A stretch of 64,000 nt of DNA from positions 4,542,931 through 4,606,930 of the forward strand of contig NZ_NKRE01000001.1 in NCBI RefSeq assembly GCF_002705925.1, in the 5' to 3' direction. Positions 33,439 through 41,438 of this stretch are shown in pieces. Below the pieces are notes generated by a model. The model had not been told where the DNA came from. It saw nothing but the letters and a program-made list of their open reading frames with translations, and did not search any database. Made by a program: the position numbers and the translations under genes. The stretch is from Mycobacterium ostraviense. Lineage in GTDB: Bacteria; Actinomycetota; Actinomycetes; Mycobacteriales; Mycobacteriaceae. How positions within the stretch are numbered: the first letter of the stretch is position 1; every line of letters starts with the position of its first letter.

Positions 33439-35052
33439 TTACCCGGCTTGTACCGGCGACGCGAGCTGGGTGTGCTGGTCGTGCCCGCGAAGTGTCACGA
33501 CCTCGCCCAGCGACCACAGGGAACTCTCGTGTTCGGTTGCGCCCCGCACGGTGTCGGCGGTAGCCAACAATTGACCCGGATGTGATTTGGCCAGTTCGCA
33601 AAGCCGGGCCGCTTGGTTGACCGGCTCGCCGATCACGGTGTATTCGAACCGTTCGTTGGCGCCGACATTGCCGGCGACCACTTGTCCTGATGCCACGCCG
33701 ATGCCCGCCGGGCATTCGGGAACTTCGTTGGCCAGTCGTTCGGCAATGGCGCGTGCGGCCGCCAGAGCCTGGTCTTCGGGTCGGTCAAGGTGATTGGGGG
33801 CGCCGAAGATGGCAAGCGACGCGTCGCCCTGAAACTTATTGACCAAACCGCGATGACGGTTGATCTCGTCGATGACGACTGCGAAAAACCGGTTCAGCAA
33901 CTGCACGACGTCGGCCGGAGGCTGGCTGGTCACCAACTTGGTCGAGCCGACGATATCGATGAACACCACGGCGACGTGACGCTCTTCACCGCCCAGTTTC
34001 GGCGGCTGGCGTTCGGCGGCGAGGGCGACCTCGCGACCGACGTGTCGGCCGAAGAGGTCACGCACCCGCTCGCGCTCGCGCAGGCCGTGGACCATCGCGT
34101 TGAATCCACGCTGCAGCTCACCGAGTTCGGTGCCGTCGAACACCACCAGATCGGCGGCCAAGTCGCCCTGCTCCACGCGCTTGAGCGCCGCGCGTACCAC
34201 GCCCACGGGCGTTGCCGTCATCCAGGCAAGCATCCACATCAGGACGAACCCGAAGACCATAACGGGCATCCAGAGGATCAGCACTGAAATTATGTATTGG
34301 TCGTTCTCGAGCTCCCAAAACGTATTCTCGAATAGCGCGGTGAGGGCGATACCGGTATTGGGTAGGCCCGAACAGAGCAGCCATACCACCATGGTGCGGC
34401 CCATGATGCCGGGCACCAGGGATCGCGTCGTTGGTCCTACTTCGAGCGCCCGCGCGGCCACCGGGCGTAGCGCAAATTCCGATAACAAATAGCAGCTGGT
34501 AGCCACGAGAACGCCGACCACGCTCATCGAAAACAGGAACCGCGGGATAAATAATGTGTTGGCCATGCCGTAGAGGGCGGTCCACAATGCCATCCCGAAT
34601 CCCCATACGAAAAGAACCGCCAACGACACCCGCGCTGGGATCCGGAACGTATCGCGCGCTTCGTCTGGGGTGGGTATGCGTTCCTCGATTGCCCATCGCA
34701 ATGCGCGAGTTGTTTGCCGAGTAAGCCACAGTGCGCCCAACACCACAGCGAGCACGTTGTAGGCGGGTACCAGCCCGAAGGACAGCCAATGCGGCGCGTC
34801 GAAGATCACGCTCGGTTTCGGGAAGGCAACCGTCAGTAGCAGAGCCGCGATGGTGATCCCGACCAATTGCGCAGCCAGAATGGTGACACTCATCATCACC
34901 TGGATACGTATCCGCTGACGTTGCTGGCTTTCCGATGCACGTCCGAGCAGCCAGGAGCCGTAGGCAGGGGTTTCTGACGGCCCGCGGTACCAGCGGGTCA
35001 CTTTATCAAGCACCCGATCCAAGCGCTGTGCCACGGCCTTCTGGGATGACAT
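33439..35052 (-). CDS. membrane adenylate cyclase, paralogue of the preceding gene
   Basis: 537 aa, same layout as its neighbour: six membrane segments, a HAMP linker and a class III cyclase domain with Asp366 in VVFIDIVGST, FQGDASLAIFG and NVGANERFEYTVIGEPVNQ. The shared PETPAYGSWLLGR-like N-terminal motif (SETPAYGSWLLGR) and catalytic half show a tandem duplication. It is closest in appearance to Rv1320c. Upstream is the divergent nucS gene. Confidence 0.92.
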   Translation of the reverse strand: MSSQKAVAQRLDRVLDKVTRWYRGPSETPAYGSWLLGRASESQQRQRIRIQVMMSVTILAAQLVGITIAALLLTVAFPKPSVIFDAPHWLSFGLVPAYNVLAVVLGALWLTRQTTRALRWAIEERIPTPDEARDTFRIPARVSLAVLFVWGFGMALWTALYGMANTLFIPRFLFSMSVVGVLVATSCYLLSEFALRPVAARALEVGPTTRSLVPGIMGRTMVVWLLCSGLPNTGIALTALFENTFWELENDQYIISVLILWMPVMVFGFVLMWMLAWMTATPVGVVRAALKRVEQGDLAADLVVFDGTELGELQRGFNAMVHGLRERERVRDLFGRHVGREVALAAERQPPKLGGEERHVAVVFIDIVGSTKLVTSQPPADVVQLLNRFFAVVIDEINRHRGLVNKFQGDASLAIFGAPNHLDRPEDQALAAARAIAERLANEVPECPAGIGVASGQVVAGNVGANERFEYTVIGEPVNQAARLCELAKSHPGQLLATADTVRGATEHESSLWSLGEVVTLRGHDQHTQLASPVQAG

Positions 35053-35373
35053 TGTGGCAACAGCCTAAGTCGTCGGACCGGCGCTAACCGAATTTTTTCG
35101 CGGAAGTGTGTCGGTAACGGGTGTCGATAGGCGAAAGATCCTGTCCCGCAGTGCAGGATCGAATTGTCTAAGGTTCGCTGCGCACCTGTGCGAGCGGCAT
35201 TTTGCCGGCGGAGCAACCCGAAAACGCCCGGCTGCGAAATCGCGACGTTGCGCTGGACCATCGCCATCCAGGACGGACCCGTCCAACCCGCCAACACCGG
35301 CCAGACAAGTCGCATCTTCGAAAACAGCATCCACACAGGCCAATCCGTGACCCGATGCAAGGCCGAGGCTAAG
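35053..35373. other. divergent region between cyclase and nucS
   Basis: 321 bases. It holds the promoter of the second cyclase at the left. The nucS frame is open upstream to 35164, but those residues (many Arg, Cys, Pro) do not resemble the family. I see no other gene here, and no nucS promoter I would defend. Confidence 0.5.
35062..35067 (-). promoter_or_regulatory. -10 box close to the start of the second cyclase
   Basis: On the minus strand TAGGCT is followed by nine bases, GTTGCCACA, and the ATG at 35052. The paralogue has GACGCCACA in the same place, so promoter and start were copied together. Confidence 0.5.
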
Positions 35374-36054
35374 GTGAGTCGGGTGCGTCTCGTCATTGCC
35401 CAATGTACGGTGGACTACGTCGGCCGCCTCACCGCGCATCTGCCGTCCGCGCGCCGGTTGCTGTTGTTCAAGGCCGACGGGTCGGTCAGCGTGCACGCCG
35501 ACGACCGCGCCTACAAGCCATTGAACTGGATGAGTCCGCCGTGCTGGCTGACCGAGGAGACCGGCACGGAATCGCCGGTGTGGGTGCTCACCAACAAGTC
35601 CGGCGAACAGTTGCGCATCACCGTCGAAGAGATCGAGCACGACTCGAGCCACGAGCTGGGCGTTGACCCCGGACTGGTGAAGGACGGCGTTGAGGCCCAC
35701 TTGCAGGCGTTGCTCGCCGAACACGTTCAAGTCTTGGGTGAGGGGTACACACTGATCCGTCGGGAGTACATGACCGCGATCGGGCCGGTCGACCTGCTGT
35801 GCCGCGACGAACACGGGGGCTGTGTCGCGGTGGAGATCAAGCGGCGCGGCGAGATCGACGGAGTCGAGCAGCTCACGCGTTATCTCGAGTTGCTCAATCG
35901 CGACAGCGTGCTCGCGCCGGTCAAGGGTGTGTTCGCCGCTCAACAGATCAAGCCGCAGGCCCGCACTTTGGCCACCGACCGCGGCATCCGTTGTCTCACA
36001 TTGGATTACGACAAGATGCGGGGCATGGACAGTGACGAATACCGGCTGTTCTGA
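35374..36054 (+). CDS. nucS: mismatch-specific endonuclease NucS/EndoMS
   Basis: 226-aa nuclease of the non-canonical mismatch repair found in actinobacteria that lack MutS/MutL; it cuts both strands at G-T and related mismatches. An N-terminal beta-rich DNA-binding domain (RLVIAQCTVDYVGRL) is followed by a RecB-like nuclease with the catalytic PD-(D/E)XK residues in GPVDLLCRD and VAVEIKRRG. The C-terminus ends YRLF, the type of tail that binds the sliding clamp. The GTG at 35374 (VSRVRLVIAQC) fits the family start. Confidence 0.93.
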   Translation: MSRVRLVIAQCTVDYVGRLTAHLPSARRLLLFKADGSVSVHADDRAYKPLNWMSPPCWLTEETGTESPVWVLTNKSGEQLRITVEEIEHDSSHELGVDPGLVKDGVEAHLQALLAEHVQVLGEGYTLIRREYMTAIGPVDLLCRDEHGGCVAVEIKRRGEIDGVEQLTRYLELLNRDSVLAPVKGVFAAQQIKPQARTLATDRGIRCLTLDYDKMRGMDSDEYRLF

Positions 36055-36076
36055 AGGTCGCGGCTAAACTTCTCAG

Positions 36077-36370
36077 GTGGCCCGGCGCCGTAAACCGCCA
36101 AGCCGGCAGCGGCCGGTCGCGCCATCGCCGATGCTGCGCCGGGTCGAGGCCGGGCCGGATGGCTACTTGTACGAAGTCCGGGCGATTGCGGCGGCACGAG
36201 CGGTCAAGACCTATCGATGTCCCGGGTGTGATCACGAAATCCGTACCGGGACTTCACATGTGGTGGTGTGGCCCGCTGATCGACCGGAAGCTGTCGAGGA
36301 GCGGCGGCACTGGCATACCCCGTGTTGGGCCAGCCGGGGCACTCGTGGCCCGACCCGAAAGTGGTCGTAG
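36077..36370 (+). CDS. small zinc-ribbon-like protein
   Basis: 97-aa conserved mycobacterial protein (Rv1322 position). An Arg/Pro-rich N-terminus is followed by YRCPGCDHEIRTG and, 30 residues on, HWHTPCW: two CxxC-like and His/Cys sites that could bind one zinc. Function unknown. GTG start 22 bp behind nucS, probably the same transcript. The C-terminus converges on the epimerase gene with a 9-bp gap. Confidence 0.75.
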   Translation: MARRRKPPSRQRPVAPSPMLRRVEAGPDGYLYEVRAIAAARAVKTYRCPGCDHEIRTGTSHVVVWPADRPEAVEERRHWHTPCWASRGTRGPTRKWS

Positions 36371-36379
36371 CTGTGGCTC

Positions 36380-36841
36380 TTAGCGAGCCGGCTCGACCAA
36401 CTCGATCAGAACGCCGCCGGCGTCCTTGGGGTGGATGAAGTTGATTCGGGAATTTGCCGTCCCACGCCGGGCAGCCTCGTAGACCAGACGGACTCCCTGC
36501 GAGCGCAGCCGCCGGCTCAGGGCGTCGAGGTCGGCTACCCGACAGGCGAACTGCTGGATGCCCGGCCCGCGCTTGTCCAGAAACTTTGCGATCACCGATG
36601 AGTCGTCGATCGGGGCCATCAATTGGATCTGCGCCGCCCGTGGGGCGCCCGGGACCGCGAGCATCGCCTCGCGGATTCCCTGGTCGTCGTTGACCTCCTC
36701 GTGAACAAGGATCATGCCGAGGTGGTCGTGGTACCACTCGATCGCCGCGTCCAGGTCGGCGACGGCGATGCCGACGTGATCGAGCCCGGTCACCAGCGAG
36801 GTGGCCACAACCTGACGGGCGTCAACTTGATCGGTGGTCAT
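36380..36841 (-). CDS. methylmalonyl-CoA epimerase
   Basis: 153-aa vicinal-oxygen-chelate protein that interconverts the 2R and 2S forms of methylmalonyl-CoA in propionate metabolism. The N-terminal LDHVGIAVADLDAAIEWY, the central EEVNDDQGIREAML and the C-terminal HPKDAGGVLIELVEPAR supply the His, Gln/Glu metal ligands of the family. Divergent from fadA4, so both may answer to the same lipid-related signal. It serves the same pathway as the B12-dependent mutase fed by the adenosyltransferase at 22105. Confidence 0.9.
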   Translation of the reverse strand: MTTDQVDARQVVATSLVTGLDHVGIAVADLDAAIEWYHDHLGMILVHEEVNDDQGIREAMLAVPGAPRAAQIQLMAPIDDSSVIAKFLDKRGPGIQQFACRVADLDALSRRLRSQGVRLVYEAARRGTANSRINFIHPKDAGGVLIELVEPAR

Positions 36842-36860
36842 AACACAACGGTAACCTCAT

Positions 36861-36880
36861 GGAGAAGAATCTGCTTCTCC
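36861..36880. promoter_or_regulatory. inverted repeat between the epimerase gene and fadA4
   Basis: GGAGAAG (36861-36867) and CTTCTCC (36874-36880) form a perfect 7-bp inverted repeat with a 6-base centre, in the 82-bp divergent gap. It is a fair candidate for an operator acting on both genes; a hairpin in either leader is the alternative. Confidence 0.45.
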
Positions 36881-36923
36881 GGGTTGGCTTGATCGGCCGT
36901 TCCCATGCTCATAGGAGGTAGTC

Positions 36924-38117
36924 ATGACGACGTCAGTGATCGTTGCTGGAGCCCGGACACCCATCGGCAAGCTGATGGGTTCTCTGAAAGACTTCAGTGC
37001 CAGTGACCTGGGCGCCATCGCCATCAGAGGCGCCCTGGAAAAGGCGTTCCCGGGTGTGGAAAACCCGGCATCTCTGGTCGAGTACGTGATCATGGGCCAG
37101 GTGCTCACCGCGGGCGCAGGACAGATGCCCGCACGGCAGGCGGCGGTCGCGGCGGGTATCGGCTGGGATGTGCCCGCGTTGACCATCAACAAGATGTGCT
37201 TGTCGGGCATCGACGCCATCGCGCTGGCTGACCAGCTGATTCGGGCCGGCGAGTTCGACGTGGTGGTGGCCGGCGGCCAGGAGTCCATGACGAAGGCCCC
37301 CCATCTGCTGATGGACAGCCGGGCCGGCTACAAGTACGGCGACGTCACGGTTTTAGACCACATGGCCTACGACGGGTTGCACGACGTGTTCACCGGCCAG
37401 CCGATGGGCGCGCTCACCGAGCAACGCAACGACGTTGACAAGTTCACGCGGCAGGAGCAGGACGAGTACGCGGCTCGGTCGCACCAGAAAGCGGCCGCTG
37501 CATGGAAGGACGGCGTATTCGCCGACGAAGTGGTGCCGGTGAGCATTCCGCAGCGTAAAGGCGATCCACTGCAGTTCAGCGAAGACGAAGGCATCCGGGC
37601 CAATACGACCGCCGATTCGTTGGCCGGCCTCAAGCCGGCGTTTCGCAAGGACGGCACCATTACCGCCGGCTCGGCGTCGCAGATCTCCGACGGCGCCTGC
37701 GCGGTCGTGGTGATGAGCAAAGAAAAGGCCCGGGAGCTAGGGCTTTCGTGGCTGGTCGAGATCGGTGCGCATGGCGTCGTGGCCGGCCCGGATTCGACAC
37801 TGCAGTCGCAGCCGGCCAACGCGATCAAGAAGGCGCTCAAGCGTGAGGGCATCTCGGTGGACCAGCTCGATGTCATCGAGATCAACGAGGCATTCGCCGC
37901 GGTCGCGCTGGCCTCGACGAGGGAACTGGGGGTGAATTCCGAGATCGTCAACGTCAACGGTGGAGCGATCGCCGTCGGCCATCCCATCGGGATGTCGGGA
38001 GCGCGCATCACGTTGCATGTGGCGCTCGAGTTGGCCCGCCGCGGCTCGGGTTACGGGGTTGCGGCCCTGTGCGGCGCGGGCGGCCAGGGCGACGCGTTGA
38101 TCTTGCGGGCCGGCTAG
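36924..38117 (+). CDS. fadA4: acetyl-CoA acetyltransferase (thiolase)
   Basis: 397-aa thiolase that condenses or cleaves acetyl-CoA units. Catalytic residues: Cys92 in NKMCLSGIDA, His in GGAIAVGHPIGMSGAR and the second Cys in CGAGGQGDA. ATG with AGGAGG nine bases upstream. It belongs to lipid or branched-chain amino acid breakdown, fitting the neighbouring epimerase. Confidence 0.95.
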   Translation: MTTSVIVAGARTPIGKLMGSLKDFSASDLGAIAIRGALEKAFPGVENPASLVEYVIMGQVLTAGAGQMPARQAAVAAGIGWDVPALTINKMCLSGIDAIALADQLIRAGEFDVVVAGGQESMTKAPHLLMDSRAGYKYGDVTVLDHMAYDGLHDVFTGQPMGALTEQRNDVDKFTRQEQDEYAARSHQKAAAAWKDGVFADEVVPVSIPQRKGDPLQFSEDEGIRANTTADSLAGLKPAFRKDGTITAGSASQISDGACAVVVMSKEKARELGLSWLVEIGAHGVVAGPDSTLQSQPANAIKKALKREGISVDQLDVIEINEAFAAVALASTRELGVNSEIVNVNGGAIAVGHPIGMSGARITLHVALELARRGSGYGVAALCGAGGQGDALILRAG

Positions 38118-38295
38118 CGCCAGCAGCCGTGGTGTGACGTTGCTGGGATCCGTCCGTCGGGCGCTGATGTGATTTTCGTCATATCCGCCCCTCACGGCTG
38201 TTGCCGCGGGTTTCCAGAGGCGATTTGCGCCAGCATGTGACGGTCGGCGCTACCGGGTGGATGGCGGGCGGGCCCGGCGTGACAGACTTGATGAC
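38118..38295 (+). other. intergenic region before the thioredoxin-like gene
   Basis: 178 bases with no gene. The frame of the following gene is open from 38257, but its homologous start is at 38296. No clear promoter is visible. Confidence 0.4.
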
Positions 38296-39210
38296 GTGAC
38301 ACGTCCCCGACCTTCGATCGGGCCTGCCATGGCCGGTGCGGTCGACCTTTCCGGTCTCAAGCAACGAGCTCAACAAAGCGCCGCAACAGGCGGGGCCGCC
38401 GGGCGGGCACCGTCTGCTCAGCCGGGTGTGGTCGAGATCAGTGAGACGAACTTCGAAGACGAGGTGATCGCCCGCTCCGACGAGGTGCCCGTGGTGGTGT
38501 TGCTGTGGTCGCCGCGCAGCGACGTGTGCGTCGACCTGCTCGATACGTTGTCCGGCCTGGCCGCGACCGATCAGGGCACCTGGCAGCTGGCGACGGTCAA
38601 CGTCGACGTTGCACCCAGAGTGGCTCAGATATTCGGCGTCCAGGCGGTCCCGACCGTGGTGGCTTTGGCTGCGGCGCAGCCGATCTCGAGCTTCCAGGGC
38701 CCCCAGCCTGCCGGTGAGCTACGACGCTGGCTGGACTCGCTGCTGTCGGCGACTGCGGGAAAGCTCAGGGGCCCAACGGATTCGGGAGAGTTCGCGGAAG
38801 TCGATCCGGCGGTGGCGCAGGCACGTGCGGAACTCGAGGCCGGCGACTTCGACGCCGCAAAGAAGTCGTACCAATCGATTCTGGATACCGAGCCGGGCAA
38901 TGTCGAAGCGAAGGCGGCGATCCGGCAGATCGACTTCCTCACTCGCGCAACCGTACAGCGGCCGGATGCCGTCCTGGTCGCCGACGCCGCACCGGACGAC
39001 ATCGAGGCCGCGTTCGCGGCCGCCGACGTGCAAATCCTCAATCAGGATGTCAGCGGGGCGTTCGAACGTCTGGTCGCATTGGTGCGCCGTACATCGGGGG
39101 ATGAGCGCACCCGGGTGCGCACTAGGCTGATCGAGCTCTTCGAACTCTTCGACCCCGCCGATCCCGAGGTCATCGCGGGCCGGCGCAATCTCGCCAACGC
39201 CCTGTACTGA
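38296..39210 (+). CDS. CnoX/YbbN-like thioredoxin-TPR protein
   Basis: 304 aa. A thioredoxin-fold domain (about residues 45-150; VPVVVLLWSPRSDVCVDLLD, FGVQAVPTVVAL) is followed by a TPR-type helical part. The usual CxxC is replaced by SDVC, the SxxC form of E. coli YbbN/CnoX, a chaperedoxin, so it cannot reduce disulphides in the classic way. The equivalent of Rv1324. The GTG start lies at VTRPRPSIGPAM. It converges on glgB with an 11-bp gap; I recall a PE_PGRS gene here in M. tuberculosis, and it is absent. Confidence 0.88.
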   Translation: MTRPRPSIGPAMAGAVDLSGLKQRAQQSAATGGAAGRAPSAQPGVVEISETNFEDEVIARSDEVPVVVLLWSPRSDVCVDLLDTLSGLAATDQGTWQLATVNVDVAPRVAQIFGVQAVPTVVALAAAQPISSFQGPQPAGELRRWLDSLLSATAGKLRGPTDSGEFAEVDPAVAQARAELEAGDFDAAKKSYQSILDTEPGNVEAKAAIRQIDFLTRATVQRPDAVLVADAAPDDIEAAFAAADVQILNQDVSGAFERLVALVRRTSGDERTRVRTRLIELFELFDPADPEVIAGRRNLANALY

Positions 39211-39221
39211 GACTGCTCCCG

Positions 39222-41438
39222 CTAAGCCGGCTCCAGCCACAACGCCGACGTGGGCGGCAGCACCAGCACCGCTGATGCGGGGCGGCCATGCCACGGGTCG
39301 TCGGTGGCGTCGACGCCCCCGAGGTTGCCGATCCCGGACCCGTTGTAGGAGGTCGCGTCGGTGTTGAGGACTTCGCGCCACCGGCCGGCCGAAGGCAGAC
39401 CCAGTCGGTAGCCGCTGTGCTCGGTGCCGGCGAAATTGAACACGCACGCCATCACCGAGCCGTCGTTGCCGTAGCGCAGGAAGCTCAACACGTTGTTGGC
39501 CGAATCGTTGGCGTCGATCCAGGAATAGCCGGCCGGAACGGTGTCTTGGCTCCACAGTGCCGGGTGGTTGCGGTAGATCTCGTTGATGTCGCGCACCAGG
39601 CGCAAAATACCGTTCGAAAAGCCTTGTTCGTCGAGCTGGAACCAGTCAAGACCGTGTTGCTCGGACCACTCGGAACGCTGGCCGAATTCCTGGCCCATGA
39701 ACAGCAGTTGTTTGCCCGGGTGTGCCCACTGGTAGGCGAGCAGGCTGCGAAGCCCGGCGGCCTTCATGTGATTGCTACCCGGCATCCGCCCCCACAGCGT
39801 CCCTTTGCCGTGCACCACCTCGTCGTGGCTGAGGGGCAGCACGTAATTCTCACTGAACGCATACAGCATCGAGAAGGTCATCTCATGGTGATGAAAGCTG
39901 CGATAGACCGGGTCTCGACTGATGTAGTCGAGCGTGTCGTGCATCCAGCCCATGTTCCATTTCATCGAAAAGCCAAGGCCGCCAAGGCTCGTCGGCCTCG
40001 TTACCCCGGGCCACGACGTCGACTCCTCGGCGATGGTGACGATGCCGGGTGCCACCCGGTGCGCGGTGGCGTTCATCTCCTGCAAGAACTGCACCGCCTC
40101 CAGGTTCTCCCGCCCGCCGTAGATATTGGGGGTCCAGCCGCCCTCGGGTCGCGAGTAGTCCAGGTAGAGCATCGATGCCACCGCGTCCACCCGCAGGCCG
40201 TCGACGTGGAATTCCTGGAGCCAAAACAACGCGTTGGCCACCAGGAAGTTTCGTACCTCGGGCCGGCCGAAGTCGAAAACGTAAGTGCCCCAGTCCAGTT
40301 GCTCACCACGTTTGGGATCCGAATGCTCGTAGAGCGGAGTGCCGTCGAACCGTCCGAGCGCCCATGCGTCCTTGGGGAAATGGGCCGGCACCCAGTCCAC
40401 GATGACGCCGATGCCCGCTTGGTGAAGGGCGTCGACCAACGCCCGGAAATCGTCGGGCGTGCCGAAGCGCGATGTCGGCGCGTAATACGACGTGACCTGG
40501 TATCCCCATGATCCGGCGAAGGGATGTTCGGCCACGGGCAGTAGCTCCACATGGGTAAACCCGTGTGCCACCACGTAATCGGTCAGCTCCCGGGCAAGCT
40601 GGCGGTAGCTCAGTCCGGGACGCCAGGAGCCGAGGTGGACTTCGTAGGTGCTCATCGGCTCGAACACCGGATTGCGCTGGACACGCCGGGCCATCCAGTC
40701 GGCGTCGCCCCAGGTGTAGTCGCTCACCGTCACCCGCGATGCCGTCTGGGGCGGCACCTCGGCGCCGAACGCGAACGGGTCGGCTCGATCGGTCACCACG
40801 CCGTCGGCGCCGTGCACCCGGAATTTGTAGAGGCCGTCGTTCGGGAAACCGGGCCAGAACAATTCCCACACTCCCGAGGAGCCCAGCACCCGCATGGGTG
40901 CGTCGTTTCCGGTCCAGCCGTTGAAATCACCGATCAGGCTGACGCCCTTGGCGTTGGGCGCCCACACCGCGAACGACACGCCCTCGACGACACCGTCGGC
41001 CGTGGTGAACGAGCGGGGATGAGCGCCAAGGACTTCCCAGAGTCGCTCATGGCGGCCTTCGGCGAACAGGTGCAGGTCGACTTCACCCAGGGTGGGCAGA
41101 AAGCGGTAAGCGTCGGCGACCGTATAGGGGTCAGCACCCTCGTAGCTGACCTGCAACCGGTAATCGATCAAGTTGACGAAGGGCAGGGCCACCGCGAACA
41201 GCCCGGCGTCGATATGCTGCATCGGCAACTGGTCGTCACCGACGAGCGCGACGACGCTGACCGCGTGTGGACGAAATGCCCGGATCACCGTGTGGTCGCC
41301 GTATTCGTGGGCGCCCAGGATGCTGTGCGGGTTGTGGTGGGCGCCGGCCACCAGGCGCGCCAGCTCGGCGGGGTCAGGCGCCAAGTGCGTCCCGGGCAGT
41401 TGATCGGTTCGGCTCTTGGATCTGCTCAAGTCGCTCAC
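39222..41438 (-). CDS. glgB: 1,4-alpha-glucan branching enzyme
   Basis: 738-aa GH13 enzyme that introduces alpha-1,6 branches into glucan. An N-terminal CBM48-like part is followed by the (beta/alpha)8 barrel with DGLRVDAVASMLYLDY (nucleophile Asp), VTIAEESTSWPGVT (acid/base Glu) and PLSHDEVVHGK. The GTG at 41438, preceded by CAGGAGG, overlaps the glgE stop by 4 bp, so GlgE product is branched by a co-translated partner. Later than the first possible start at 41627, which lies inside glgE. Confidence 0.95.
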   Translation of the reverse strand: MSDLSRSKSRTDQLPGTHLAPDPAELARLVAGAHHNPHSILGAHEYGDHTVIRAFRPHAVSVVALVGDDQLPMQHIDAGLFAVALPFVNLIDYRLQVSYEGADPYTVADAYRFLPTLGEVDLHLFAEGRHERLWEVLGAHPRSFTTADGVVEGVSFAVWAPNAKGVSLIGDFNGWTGNDAPMRVLGSSGVWELFWPGFPNDGLYKFRVHGADGVVTDRADPFAFGAEVPPQTASRVTVSDYTWGDADWMARRVQRNPVFEPMSTYEVHLGSWRPGLSYRQLARELTDYVVAHGFTHVELLPVAEHPFAGSWGYQVTSYYAPTSRFGTPDDFRALVDALHQAGIGVIVDWVPAHFPKDAWALGRFDGTPLYEHSDPKRGEQLDWGTYVFDFGRPEVRNFLVANALFWLQEFHVDGLRVDAVASMLYLDYSRPEGGWTPNIYGGRENLEAVQFLQEMNATAHRVAPGIVTIAEESTSWPGVTRPTSLGGLGFSMKWNMGWMHDTLDYISRDPVYRSFHHHEMTFSMLYAFSENYVLPLSHDEVVHGKGTLWGRMPGSNHMKAAGLRSLLAYQWAHPGKQLLFMGQEFGQRSEWSEQHGLDWFQLDEQGFSNGILRLVRDINEIYRNHPALWSQDTVPAGYSWIDANDSANNVLSFLRYGNDGSVMACVFNFAGTEHSGYRLGLPSAGRWREVLNTDATSYNGSGIGNLGGVDATDDPWHGRPASAVLVLPPTSALWLEPA

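Noticed and set aside
34998..35943. Minus-strand frames of 132 and 292 codons over nucS and its upstream gap
   Set aside because: They are antisense to a well-identified gene in GC-rich DNA and show no recognisable domain.
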